Positions 1 through 8,915 of a DNA stretch of 64,000 nt are shown one piece after another. Each line of letters begins with the position of its first letter. Within the stretch, counting starts at the first letter, position 1. Under the pieces are notes generated by a model. It saw only the letters and a list, made by a program, of their open reading frames with translations, had not been told where the DNA came from and made no database searches. Position numbers and translations under genes: made by a program. This DNA is from Mucilaginibacter sp. OK283 (GTDB lineage: Bacteria > Bacteroidota > Bacteroidia > Sphingobacteriales > Sphingobacteriaceae). The stretch covers positions 806,001 to 870,000 of the forward strand of contig NZ_FODR01000001.1 of assembly GCF_900110415.1 (NCBI RefSeq), written 5' to 3'.

Positions 1-1902
1 CGGCGAGTGGGGGTTGGTGTTTACGTAGGTGCGCAGGAACGCGTCCCTGGTTTTTACCCTCCAGATGCGGGCTATGGACAGGAAGAAGCGCTGATCCGGC
101 GTAAAGCCGTCAATTTGGGTGTTGCCTTTGCCTTGTTCGGTCATTTTAAAGGCGTCGTAGGCAATGGCTATGCCGCCATTGTCGGCGGTGTTTTCGCCCA
201 GGGTGAGCGCGCCTTTTATATGTACGGAATCTAAAACGGTAAACGAGCCATATAAACTGGCCAGCTGTTTTGTTTTCGCCCTAAACTTTTCGTAATCTTC
301 TTTTGTCCACCAGTTTTTTACATTGCCGTCTTTATCAAACTGCGCGCCCTGATCGTCAAAGGCGTGGGTCATTTCGTGGCCAATTACCATGCCGATGCCG
401 CCGTAATTGATAGCGTCGTCTGCCGAAAAGTCGAAATAAGGGAATTGCAGGATGCCCGCCGGGAAAACAACCTCGTTAAACGACGGGTTGTAATAAGCGG
501 TAACCGTAGATGGCGTTGTGCCCCATTCTGTTTTATCAACCGGCTTGTTCAGTTTGGCCAATTGAGTTTGATAGTCGTTTTGTTTCAACCACAGAATGTT
601 TTCAAAGTATTTGCTGCGGTTAATCTGTACCTTATCGTAATTGCGCCATTTATCGGGGTAGCCTAATTTTTTGGTGATGGCGTATAATTTTTCTTTGGCT
701 TTTTGTTTGGTGCTGTCGCTCATCCAGTCCAGGTGGTTGATCCTGTTTTCGAACGATTTTTGCAGGTTGTTTACCAATACCAGCACGCGTTTTTTGGCAT
801 CCTCGTTAAAATATCGTTTTACATACAATTGCCCCAAAGCCTGCCCCAAATAATTGTCGACGTTTTGCGTCATGATTTGCCTGCGGGTTTTTTGTACGGC
901 CTGCCCGTTTAATACTTTGTTAAACTCAAACGAGGCATCTACAAATGGCTTGCTCAGTATTTCGGCGTAGTTTTGGAGGGTGGCGGCTTTTAAATAAATT
1001 TTCCAGTCGGTTATGGGTACCGATTTCAGCAATCCGTTCAACTTATCGTAATAAGCGGGCTGGCCCATATCCAGTGAGTCGGTTTTGGCACCCAGTTCGG
1101 CCAGCAATATTGGCCAGCCTATGTTAGCCTGTGTTTTGCTGATGGCGGCAACCGCCACCTTATGGTAATTGGCATTAACATCCCTTAATTGGATATTGGT
1201 TTTATGCGATGCCGCGTTTTGCCGCTCGATGCCGTAAGCAATAGCTGCATTTTTTGTGGCGGCGGCAGGGCTACTCCCGGTTAACCGGAACAGCGTGCTT
1301 ATGTATTTTTTGTAGGCCTGCTGAATGCCAAGCGTAGATGAATCTGTTTTAAAATAATAATCCCTTTCTGGCAAGCCAATGCCGGTTTGGGATGCATGGG
1401 CAATATTGATGCTGCTGTTTTTGTTATCGGGATAAATACCAAAGTCGATAATAAGGCCGTTGCCTGCTTTTAGCTGCGCGGCTACAAATTTGATGAGTGA
1501 GGGTACATTGGCAATGGCGTCAATTTGTGCCAGTACCGGTTTAATGGGCTGGTACCCGCGCTGGTTAATGGTTGCGGTATCCATACCCGAAGCATAAAAA
1601 TCGCCCACCTTCTGGTCGATACTGCCCATGGGGTTCCGGGCTTTTGAAACGCTATCCAGGATATTTTGCAGCAACAGTTTTTGCGGGATGTTCATGAAAC
1701 TATATGAACCCACGCCCGATTGATCGGCAGCAATTTTGGCGGTATCGTACCAGCGCCCGTTAACAAAGCGAAAGAAATTATCGCCGGGTTTTGTCAGGGA
1801 GTCGATACCGGCAACATCAACAAAACCTTTTTTATGATCGTCCTGGTATTTCCAGGCACCCAAAACAACTATTGCTACACACAGGTAAAATACTTTATTC
1901 AT
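1..1902 (-). CDS. M13 family zinc metallopeptidase, 3' end outside window
   Basis: Neprilysin/PepO-type endopeptidase, expected to act on peptides outside the cytoplasm. The open frame runs from ATG (complement of 1900-1902) through base 1 without a stop, giving 634 residues. A hydrophobic N-terminus (residues 4-16) looks like a signal sequence or anchor. The zinc motif HEMTH is at 364-378 (about residue 509) and the third ligand motif ENTAD at 181-195 (about residue 570), the normal 61-residue spacing of the family. The visible end reaches the conserved NPHSP region, so only about 40 C-terminal residues are missing. It reads away from the GNAT/pepT pair, with a 500-base intergenic region upstream. 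Confidence 0.93.
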   Translation of the reverse strand, partial: MNKVFYLCVAIVVLGAWKYQDDHKKGFVDVAGIDSLTKPGDNFFRFVNGRWYDTAKIAADQSGVGSYSFMNIPQKLLLQNILDSVSKARNPMGSIDQKVGDFYASGMDTATINQRGYQPIKPVLAQIDAIANVPSLIKFVAAQLKAGNGLIIDFGIYPDNKNSSINIAHASQTGIGLPERDYYFKTDSSTLGIQQAYKKYISTLFRLTGSSPAAATKNAAIAYGIERQNAASHKTNIQLRDVNANYHKVAVAAISKTQANIGWPILLAELGAKTDSLDMGQPAYYDKLNGLLKSVPITDWKIYLKAATLQNYAEILSKPFVDASFEFNKVLNGQAVQKTRRQIMTQNVDNYLGQALGQLYVKRYFNEDAKKRVLVLVNNLQKSFENRINHLDWMSDSTKQKAKEKLYAITKKLGYPDKWRNYDKVQINRSKYFENILWLKQNDYQTQLAKLNKPVDKTEWGTTPSTVTAYYNPSFNEVVFPAGILQFPYFDFSADDAINYGGIGMVIGHEMTHAFDDQGAQFDKDGNVKNWWTKEDYEKFRAKTKQLASLYGSFTVLDSVHIKGALTLGENTADNGGIAIAYDAFKMTEQGKGNTQIDGFTPDQRFFLSIARIWRVKTRDAFLRTYVNTNPHSP

Positions 1903-2420
1903 AAACAGTCAATTTGTTTAAAGGTAATTACTTTTTGGAATATGTTGGGGTAGGGAAAGGGGGGAATTTCAAATGGGGGTGCCTGCACCTCTCCGCCCCT
2001 CAAACGCTATCGCGTGTTGTATTCATCTTTTAACAAAAGAAAAATGTCGAACGAGCAGGCGCAGGGCAAAAGAGGGGGGCGAAGAGAAACTATATCCTGA
2101 GCGACAGCGAAAAATCTTTAACGTCTTGTATCACGAAAGGCTAAGACGATGCAGGGGGTATAAGTTCTCCTCACGCCTCATTCGGGACATTTTCTTTCTT
2201 TAATCAGATGTGTACACTCAGTAGTCTATTGAGAGAGGTGCAGATGCCAATGAGCGCAAAAGCAGGGGGGCACCGCACGACTATAAAACGTGCACCTGAA
2301 CGCTTGACTTAACCCCTATCTTCCCTTCCCCAAGTAAGCAATTGCACACTCTCCCGCTCTTTTATTTCTTTCGAACATTATGGTGTCCAGAGCGATAAAA
2401 GATAGAAACTCAGTCGTTCC
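1903..2420. other. Intergenic region with dispersed repeat, no gene
   Basis: About 520 bases between the M13 peptidase start and the end of the GNAT gene. The reading frames here are short and not protein-like. It contains one copy of a dispersed repeat (about 2041-2188) that recurs inverted near 13263-13406. The promoter of the M13 gene should lie here but I could not identify it with confidence. Confidence 0.6.
2041..2188 (+). repeat. Dispersed intergenic repeat, copy 1
   Basis: Shares blocks with the complement of 13263-13406: AAAATGTCGA, GAAGAGAA followed by CTATATCCTGAGCG, AGCGAAAAATCT, TTGTATC/TACATC, AAGGCTAA, TGCAGGG and TTCTCCTC. Similarity is interrupted by small insertions. Neither copy codes for protein. 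It behaves as a small non-autonomous dispersed element; its mobilising enzyme is not visible here. Confidence 0.6.
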
Positions 2421-2915
2421 TTACAACTCTTTTCGCATCACATAATCATTCATCCAGTAAGGGCCTATGGCGATGTCTTCTTCATAAGCAATTACAAAGC
2501 CCATTTTTTCATAAAATGATTTGGCCTGGTTATACCGGTTTACGTTAAGTTCGAGAACTTTTTTTCCTGCCTCCCTGGTCTTTTCCGCTATTTCGTTTAT
2601 CAATATTTTTCCGTAGCCTTTGCCTTGTGTTTGCGGCAGGCAGTATAATTTGTGCAGTTTATATATGTCGGGGTTTTCATCGCGCGGCGAGTATGCCGCA
2701 AAAGCAACGGGTGTGCCCTCTTCTGCCAGTAGCAAATAGGTTTGTAGGTTTTGGAAAATTTGTTTTTCTATTTTTTCTGCCGAATAAATCTCGGCCAGCA
2801 TAAATGCAATTTGCTCTCGCTCCAATATAGCCGAGTAGGTTGCCCACCAGGTGGTATCAGCTATTTGCAGTATGGTATCAATATCGTTAACTGTTGCCTT
2901 CCTTATAGTATACAT
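2421..2915 (-). CDS. GNAT family N-acetyltransferase
   Basis: A single-domain GNAT enzyme of 164 residues that would transfer an acetyl group from acetyl-CoA to an amine; the substrate cannot be told from sequence. The acetyl-CoA pyrophosphate loop is seen as QGKGYG in the middle of the protein, followed by the typical LNVNRYNQAKSFYEKMGF helix-strand that closes the fold. It starts 48 bases after the stop of pepT on the same strand and is probably cotranscribed with it. No membrane or export signal. Confidence 0.9.
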   Translation of the reverse strand: MYTIRKATVNDIDTILQIADTTWWATYSAILEREQIAFMLAEIYSAEKIEKQIFQNLQTYLLLAEEGTPVAFAAYSPRDENPDIYKLHKLYCLPQTQGKGYGKILINEIAEKTREAGKKVLELNVNRYNQAKSFYEKMGFVIAYEEDIAIGPYWMNDYVMRKEL

Positions 2916-2963
2916 TTTTTATATTTCTGTTAATCTCAAAATTGCTTTCTGCTTTAAGCTTTA

Positions 2964-4214
2964 TCAGGCTTTTTCTTCCCATATCATACAAAGATGCAAA
3001 ATGGTTTCTACCGCCTTTTGCATATCCTGTACCGATACCCATTCTTGCTTGCTGTGAAAGGCGTGTTCGCCGGCAAAAATATTGGGGCAGGGCAGGCCCA
3101 TGAACGATAGCCTGGAACCATCGGTGCCGCCCCGTATACTGCACAATTTGGCGGTTAAGCCTGTACGGTTTATGGCTTCCATAGCGTTGGCAACAATTTC
3201 GGGATGCTGCTCCAGCACATTTTTCATATTACGGTACTGCTGACTGGTGGTTAAGGTATAGGCAGAATTTGGGTATCGCTTTAAAACTTTGTCGGCCGTT
3301 TTCCGAATTACCTCCGCATGGCTTTTCAAATTATCCTCGTCAAAATCGCGGATAATAAAATCAATACCGGCCGTTTCAACATGGCCTTCTATGCTCACAG
3401 GATGCACAAAGCCCTGCATTGCTTCCGTATGCTCCGGCGATAGTTCGTCCGGCAAAGCCGCTACAATTTCGCCGGCTATTTTTATGGCGCTTTCCATTTT
3501 ACCCTTCGCAAAGCCAGGGTGTGCGCTTACACCTTGTATGATCAGCCGGGCGCCATCGGCGCTAAAGGTTTCATTTTCCATATTGCCGGCGCTTTCGCCA
3601 TCAATGGTATAGGCAGCATAAGCACCAAGTTTGGCAATATCAACATGATCTACCCCGTGCCCTACTTCTTCATCAGGCGTAAATAATATCCTGATATCGC
3701 CATGCTTTATTTCGGGATGATTGATTAGCTGGTAACAGGCATCCATAATTTCGGCAACACCGGCCTTGTTATCAGCGCCCAACAGGGTTGTGCCGCTGGC
3801 TGTTATTACATCATGTCCAAATTGATTTTTAAGATCGGGATGCTCTGCCAGTTTAATAACCTGGGTGTTATCATCAGGAAGTATAATATCCTGGCCCCGG
3901 TAATTTTTATGTACAATAGGTTTTACATTGGCGCCGCTGCAATCGGGCGCTGTATCCACGTGTGAGCAAAAGCAAATTACGGACACCTGTTTACTGGTAT
4001 TTGATGGAATAGTGGCGTATACATAACCAAATTCGTCGAGGTGGGCATCATGTACACCCATGGCCAGCAACTCATCAACCAATAGGCGGCTTAAGTTTTT
4101 TTGCTTTTCTGTTGATGGAAACGTAACCGAAGTGGGGTCTGATTGCGTATCAATGGCAACATACCGTAAAAAGCGGTCGGTCACTGTAAAACTTAGCGGG
4201 GAATTAAAACTCAT
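2964..4214 (-). CDS. pepT: Peptidase T (tripeptide aminopeptidase)
   Basis: Cytoplasmic M20 metallopeptidase that removes the N-terminal residue of tripeptides. The 416 residues match the family's length of about 410. Dizinc-site residues are visible: SHVDTAPD (His85, Asp87), GADNKAG (bridging Asp148) and TPDEEVGHG (catalytic Glu182 and ligand Glu183). The late segment CSIRGGTDGS and the FAGEHAFHS ligand segment are also intact. First gene of a probable two-gene unit with the downstream GNAT gene. The start ATG (4212-4214) gives the usual N-terminus. Confidence 0.95.
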   Translation of the reverse strand: MSFNSPLSFTVTDRFLRYVAIDTQSDPTSVTFPSTEKQKNLSRLLVDELLAMGVHDAHLDEFGYVYATIPSNTSKQVSVICFCSHVDTAPDCSGANVKPIVHKNYRGQDIILPDDNTQVIKLAEHPDLKNQFGHDVITASGTTLLGADNKAGVAEIMDACYQLINHPEIKHGDIRILFTPDEEVGHGVDHVDIAKLGAYAAYTIDGESAGNMENETFSADGARLIIQGVSAHPGFAKGKMESAIKIAGEIVAALPDELSPEHTEAMQGFVHPVSIEGHVETAGIDFIIRDFDEDNLKSHAEVIRKTADKVLKRYPNSAYTLTTSQQYRNMKNVLEQHPEIVANAMEAINRTGLTAKLCSIRGGTDGSRLSFMGLPCPNIFAGEHAFHSKQEWVSVQDMQKAVETILHLCMIWEEKA

Positions 4215-4288
4215 AAGCTATATTAGTAAAATTTTAAAGCCGTTTGTAAATCAGCATCTGCTTTTGTAAATATTGATAAAAATTAACG

Positions 4289-5050
4289 TTGAAAAAATAT
4301 ATTCTGTTTTTTGTTTTGACGCTTGCTGCTGTAACCGCAGAAGCACAGACTTATTACAACTATAACCAGGTTGGCTTTTCTATTAGTGGGAGTTATGGAA
4401 AGGCTGAAGCAGATTTAAAAAAGCAAGATTACCATCCGGCGTTTGGTGCTGCATTTGTATATAACTACAGCCCATATCTACCTATTGCTTTTGAACTACA
4501 AAAAGGTACATTTTCGGGAGGTAGCCGTAATCCGTCTATTGATAAGTCGGGCCGGATTTTCAATAACAATTATCTTTCATTAAATATCCACGGAGATTTA
4601 CAGGCTGGCGAAATTATCGACTACGCGGATAGCTGGTTTTTAGACCGGGTGAAAGGTTTTTACATTGGCACCGGATTGGGCTTTGTGTTTAATAAAATGA
4701 CAGATATTCAACGTACCAATCAGATTTTGGCTAATGCCGCGATAGGTGATACTGAAGGTTTCCAAGGTAAAAACTCAAGCGTCAATCTAATAGTGCCGAT
4801 AAGATTAGGCTACGAATTTAAGATTTACGGGGGCGATGAATCAATACCCTTGTGGGGAATTGATATAGGGATACAACATTACTATGCTTACGGTGAAGGT
4901 ATTGATGGATACAATGATCCAACAAGTAAATATAAAAATAACGCAACAGATCAGTATACCTATTTTACAATTGGCGTTAAATATAACTTTGAATTATCAT
5001 TCCTGCCGAGAACATCGTATAATAAACCAATAAGAAGATTTGGCTATTGA
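4289..5050 (+). CDS. Exported outer-membrane beta-barrel-like protein
   Basis: A 253-residue protein of unknown role. The start appears to be TTG at 4289, which begins a clear signal peptide (MKKYILFFVLTLAAVTAEAQ) with a signal peptidase I site after AEAQ. The rest is rich in alternating aromatic and polar residues (for example LSLNIHGDL, FYIGTGLGF, YFTIGVKYNF), typical of a small beta-barrel such as porin-like or OmpW-like proteins, and it ends in a strand-like segment plus a short tail. Its stop overlaps the TTG start of the next gene by four bases, so the two are translationally coupled. I do not recognise a named family. Confidence 0.75.
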   Translation: MKKYILFFVLTLAAVTAEAQTYYNYNQVGFSISGSYGKAEADLKKQDYHPAFGAAFVYNYSPYLPIAFELQKGTFSGGSRNPSIDKSGRIFNNNYLSLNIHGDLQAGEIIDYADSWFLDRVKGFYIGTGLGFVFNKMTDIQRTNQILANAAIGDTEGFQGKNSSVNLIVPIRLGYEFKIYGGDESIPLWGIDIGIQHYYAYGEGIDGYNDPTSKYKNNATDQYTYFTIGVKYNFELSFLPRTSYNKPIRRFGY

Positions 5051-5403
5051 ACATAGAAGAATTACGCGATTATTGCCTGCAAAAACCAGGTACAACCGAA
5101 GGGTTCCCATTTGGCGAGGAAACCCTTGTGTTTAAAGTTGCCGAAAAAATATACTTGCTCATAGGTCTTACCAATGGCAACCGTTTCAACGTAAAATGCG
5201 ACCCCGAACTTGCCATTGAACTGCGCGAGCGTTACCCGGAGGTTATTCCCGGTTATCACATGAATAAAAAATTATGGAACACGGTTTATATGGATGGCTC
5301 TTTAACCCGCAGGCAGCTTTGCGAAATGATTGACCACTCTTATGAGCAGGTGGTAAAAAGTTTATCAAAAAAGCTGCAGGCAGAGCTCTCGGATTTAACA
5401 TAG
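5047..5403 (+). CDS. MmcQ/YjbR family DNA-binding protein
   Basis: A 118-residue cytoplasmic protein of the MmcQ/YjbR (CyaY-like fold) family, thought to bind DNA; its precise function is unknown. Diagnostic features are LRDYCLQKPGTTEGFPFG at the N-terminus, FKVAEKIYLLIGL, the PGYHMNKKLWNTV loop and MIDHSYEQVVKSL at the end. The start is TTG at 5047, inside the TTGA that also holds the stop of the preceding gene. Both genes of this pair use TTG starts. Confidence 0.85.
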   Translation: MNIEELRDYCLQKPGTTEGFPFGEETLVFKVAEKIYLLIGLTNGNRFNVKCDPELAIELRERYPEVIPGYHMNKKLWNTVYMDGSLTRRQLCEMIDHSYEQVVKSLSKKLQAELSDLT

Positions 5404-5483
5404 CAGCGAATGTTTTGCAGCTGTCTTTGAATCTCGATTCTTTTCTCCCTCATTTGTAACGGAATTATTCCACATCTTAAACC

Positions 5484-5512
5484 TTGAATCTTCACGCTTG
5501 ATTCTATCTTTG
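5484..5512 (+). promoter_or_regulatory. Predicted Bacteroidota-type promoter for the M14 peptidase
   Basis: A -7 box TATCTTTG at 5505-5512 is preceded by TTG at 5484-5486 at about the expected 19-base spacing for the -33 element. The box lies 15 bases upstream of ATG 5528, which supports that start rather than the in-frame ATG at 5498 that precedes the box. Confidence 0.6.
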
Positions 5513-5527
5513 GCCAAAAGTAATTTC

Positions 5528-7273
5528 ATGAGATCATTTTTATCGGCTATACTTCTTTTTTTTGTTTGTATCAGTGCTAATGCCCAGTTAACGCCGTTTG
5601 AGCTCAGCAAGGATAAAAACTATACGGCTACCTATGCCGAGGTAATTAGTTACTATCAAAAGGTAAATAAACTGTATCCGCAGCAAATGAAAATGATTAA
5701 TTACGGTACAACCGATGTGGGTAAACCGTTAACATTGATTGTGCTATCAAAAAATGGTGTTTTCGATCCCGCGCTGATAAAAAAACAGGATAAACGCGTA
5801 TTGCTTATCAACAACGGTATTCACCCCGGCGAGCCGGAAGGGATTGATGCCAGCATGATGTTGGTGCGCGATCTGCTTAAAAAGAACCAGTTGCCAAAGG
5901 ATGTTGTGATTTGTTTAATTGCGCTTTATAACATCGATGGCAACCTTAACCGCGGCCAAAGTCGTGTAAGCCAAAACGGACCGGTAGCCTATGGCTTCCG
6001 TGGCAACTACCGCAACCTTGATTTAAACCGTGATTTTATTAAAGCTGATAGCCGCAACGCGCTTGCTTTTACACAGATATTAACCACCTGGAAACCGGAA
6101 GTGTTTTTAGATAACCACACCAGCGATGGGGCCGACTATCAGTATGTGATGACACTGATAGAAACCCAGAAAGATAAGCAAAACCCGATACTGGCCGATT
6201 ATACCTCGAAAACATTAACACCCTACCTTTATAGCCACATGAAAAAAAGCGGCTATGAGATGATTCCTTATGGCGCAGGTGAAGAAGGCCTGCCAGACTC
6301 GGGTATCGTGAGCTTTTTGGAAACGCCCCGGTTTGCAACCGGCTTTACTGCCCAGCATAACATCATTAGCTATATTACTGAAACCCATATGTTAAAAACC
6401 TTTGACAAAAGGGTTTATGCAACGTATGATTTTATGCAGCATTTGATTGACATAAACCAGCGTGATGCTAAACTGATTGGCGACCTGAAGAAAAAAGCCG
6501 ATGCGGCCGTTATCAGCCAAAAAACATTCCCCTTAAAATGGGAGGTGGATATGAAAGCTGTGGATACCATCACCTTTAAAGGGTACGAGGCCGGCTACAA
6601 AATAAGCGATGTAAGCGGGCTAAAACGCTTGTATTATGACAGGAGTAAGCCTTATACCAAAGTCATTAAATTTTACAATACCTATAAAGTAACCGCGACA
6701 GCTGATAAGCCCCTGGCTTACATAATACCACAGGCATGGGGTAAAGTGATAGACCTTTTTAAGCTGAATGGTGTAAAAATGCAGCAACTGGCACATGATA
6801 CCACGTTAAACCTGCAGATGTATTACTTTGGCGATATTAAAACACCAACACGCCCGTTTGAAGGCCATTACCTGCATAGCAGTGTGCAATTAAACCCCGT
6901 TGATATGGCCGTGAAATTTTATGCAGGCGATTACGTTGTATATACCAACCAGGCCATTAACCGGTATATTGTAGAAACATTGGAACCACAGGGTGTTGAT
7001 TCATTTTTTGCCTGGAACTTTTTTGATTCGATGTTGGGCGAAAAGGAATACTTTTCGGACTATGTTTTTGAAGATAAAGCCGCCGACCTGCTAAAGAAAG
7101 ATCCCGCCCTGAAACAAAAGCTGGATGATGCCAAAACAAAAGACCCGCAACTGGCCAACAGCGCGCAGGCGCAGCTGTTTTTTGTATATAAAAATTCGCC
7201 TTACTTTGAAAAAACATACATGCGCTACCCGGTAGGCCGCATTTTAAACGATACAAAACTCGACCTTAAATAA
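5528..7273 (+). CDS. M14 family zinc carboxypeptidase-like peptidase, exported
   Basis: A 581-residue peptidase related to zinc carboxypeptidases. ATG 5528 is chosen because it begins a signal peptide (MRSFLSAILLFFVCISANAQ) and follows a promoter box. The HxxE zinc motif is seen in NNGIHPGEPEG (His99, Glu102) and the third-ligand region in FLDNHTSDGAD. The extra C-terminal 250 residues are typical of the large Bacteroidota members and contain no recognised separate enzyme domain. The next gene, a rhomboid protease, starts at the very next base after the stop, so the two form an operon. Periplasmic or surface peptide trimming is likely; the substrate is unknown. Confidence 0.9.
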   Translation: MRSFLSAILLFFVCISANAQLTPFELSKDKNYTATYAEVISYYQKVNKLYPQQMKMINYGTTDVGKPLTLIVLSKNGVFDPALIKKQDKRVLLINNGIHPGEPEGIDASMMLVRDLLKKNQLPKDVVICLIALYNIDGNLNRGQSRVSQNGPVAYGFRGNYRNLDLNRDFIKADSRNALAFTQILTTWKPEVFLDNHTSDGADYQYVMTLIETQKDKQNPILADYTSKTLTPYLYSHMKKSGYEMIPYGAGEEGLPDSGIVSFLETPRFATGFTAQHNIISYITETHMLKTFDKRVYATYDFMQHLIDINQRDAKLIGDLKKKADAAVISQKTFPLKWEVDMKAVDTITFKGYEAGYKISDVSGLKRLYYDRSKPYTKVIKFYNTYKVTATADKPLAYIIPQAWGKVIDLFKLNGVKMQQLAHDTTLNLQMYYFGDIKTPTRPFEGHYLHSSVQLNPVDMAVKFYAGDYVVYTNQAINRYIVETLEPQGVDSFFAWNFFDSMLGEKEYFSDYVFEDKAADLLKKDPALKQKLDDAKTKDPQLANSAQAQLFFVYKNSPYFEKTYMRYPVGRILNDTKLDLK

Positions 7274-7903
7274 ATGGATTACCTTATTGCAACACCTGTA
7301 GCATCTTTGATATTTGCTATAACGCTGATTGTTTCTGTTATGGCGTTTTACAATCAGAACTTATATGGAAAATTAATGCTACACCCCTATAATGTTTCGC
7401 GCGGGCATTATGTTTATACTATTATAACCAGTGGCTTTATCCATAAGGATGTGATGCACCTGGTGTTTAATATGTTATCGTTTTATTTTTTTGCTTTTAC
7501 GCTTGAGCAAACCATAGGGCATTGGCAATTTGGTATGTTATATATGGTAAGCCTTATTTTAAGCGATATGCCATCGGTAATAAAACACAAGGAAAATTAT
7601 AGCTATTACAGCCTTGGTGCTTCGGGTGCCATAAGCGCTGTAATATTTGGATTTATATTGTATTACCCCATAGCGCAAATGGGGTTGCTTATTTTACCTT
7701 TTATGGTACCTGCATTCGTATTTGGTATTTTATACCTGGTGTATTGCAGCTATGCATCCAAATACAGCCGGGATAATATTAACCACGATGCCCACTTATA
7801 CGGTGCATTGGCAGGCTTACTCATTACGTTTTTATTAAACCCGCCGGTATTATCAGAATTCATTCACCAGGTTACCGGGAAAGTTCAATCGTTGCTGCAC
7901 TAA
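7274..7903 (+). CDS. Rhomboid family intramembrane serine protease
   Basis: A 209-residue polytopic membrane protease that cuts transmembrane segments of substrate proteins. The catalytic serine lies in GASG (Ser117) and the histidine in HDAHLYGALAG (His174); HLVFNMLSF carries the conserved His and Asn of the second membrane helix. Five to six hydrophobic helices are visible. ATG directly abuts the stop of the M14 peptidase, so translation is coupled. Its last 32 bases overlap the convergent gene ending at 7872. Confidence 0.92.
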   Translation: MDYLIATPVASLIFAITLIVSVMAFYNQNLYGKLMLHPYNVSRGHYVYTIITSGFIHKDVMHLVFNMLSFYFFAFTLEQTIGHWQFGMLYMVSLILSDMPSVIKHKENYSYYSLGASGAISAVIFGFILYYPIAQMGLLILPFMVPAFVFGILYLVYCSYASKYSRDNINHDAHLYGALAGLLITFLLNPPVLSEFIHQVTGKVQSLLH

Positions 7904-8861
7904 CAAAATCGCCATTGGCATTAAACAGGAAGCTCATGGGGGCATTGGGGTTTTTAATGATCTCTAACAGCAGAAAACCCCAGTTTTTCCAAAAGCTTTC
8001 CAGTACCTGGCCATAGGTTTTGTTCATCCAATCATCAAACAAGGGTTTGCTGCTGGTACCGCGTAAGGGGGCGGCTTCTATGTAAATGGTATCGCCCACC
8101 GGCATCACCTCATATTCTGGCAGGCGGTTAAACAGGTAGGCCGAGTAAAAGAAGCGCGCGTTCACCTCCTCAAACTGGATGGGGTGTAAGGGCTGACCGG
8201 CAATTTTATCCAGCATTTCCTGGTGATAGCGGCCATTTGAGCCATTATCCTGCAGACATATTACCAGGCCAAAATCATTTATCCGCAGCGAGAATGTCAG
8301 GGTATTGATCTCATCGCGATAGCCAAAAACATTATCGGCATTATCAACCTTAAACAAAGCAATGCTGTAGGGTTTAAAGCCATCCAACTCGATAGGCAGG
8401 TTAAGCGTTTGCAGCATCAGGTGCAGGTTGCTAAACCGGTGAATAATGGCCTGCGAAATATTAAACTCTTCGCCCTGCGCATGCTGCTGGCGGATGCCGG
8501 CCTGTATCTCGTTAAAAATTATACCGTATAATAATTTGCCGGCCCATTGAAATAGCTTCAACTCATCAAGTTCTTTTACAGCTTCATAGCCCGTTTCAAA
8601 CGCGGCGGCTATTTCGGCCTCCAGCGGTTCCAGATATTGTTCGTTTACGGTTGCGCTGCAAGGTAGTTTCAGGTCCTTATACGTGGCCATACTTTCGTCG
8701 AGCAATTTAAAGGGCTTGTCTTCCAGGTTATAACGGCTCATGAGCCATTGCGGAAAAACCTGTATCTTTTCTTCTTCAGAATTTAAAGTCTCGCCCGTAA
8801 GGAAACATTTGCTGTTGCTGAAATTAAAACGCTGAAACGGTGAATAAATTTGTGCCGGCAT
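7872..8861 (-). CDS. Conserved hypothetical protein
   Basis: A 329-residue protein, probably cytoplasmic, with no family I can name. I choose the ATG at 8859-8861 (MPAQIYSPFQRF) over the upstream in-frame ATG at 8888 because a -7 box (TATCTTTG) lies five bases before it. The N-terminus has KCFLTGETL and then FPQWLMSRY, faintly like HNH nuclease zinc-knuckle proteins (Cys...PxW), but the second Cys and the catalytic His are absent, so nuclease activity is not supported. The gene overlaps the convergent rhomboid gene by 32 bases and is divergent from the dipeptide epimerase gene. Confidence 0.75.
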   Translation of the reverse strand: MPAQIYSPFQRFNFSNSKCFLTGETLNSEEEKIQVFPQWLMSRYNLEDKPFKLLDESMATYKDLKLPCSATVNEQYLEPLEAEIAAAFETGYEAVKELDELKLFQWAGKLLYGIIFNEIQAGIRQQHAQGEEFNISQAIIHRFSNLHLMLQTLNLPIELDGFKPYSIALFKVDNADNVFGYRDEINTLTFSLRINDFGLVICLQDNGSNGRYHQEMLDKIAGQPLHPIQFEEVNARFFYSAYLFNRLPEYEVMPVGDTIYIEAAPLRGTSSKPLFDDWMNKTYGQVLESFWKNWGFLLLEIIKNPNAPMSFLFNANGDFVSAATIELSR

Positions 8862-8866
8862 GGCCG

Positions 8867-8874
8867 CAAAGATA
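8867..8874 (-). promoter_or_regulatory. Predicted -7 promoter box (TATCTTTG) for the hypothetical gene
   Basis: On the minus strand the box reads TATCTTTG and ends five bases before ATG 8861. With the Bacteroidota sigma factor the transcript would begin at or next to the start codon. Confidence 0.5.
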
Positions 8875-8915
8875 AGCACGAAATTCATTCTAAACTTTTA
8901 GCTTTGGTTTTTAAC

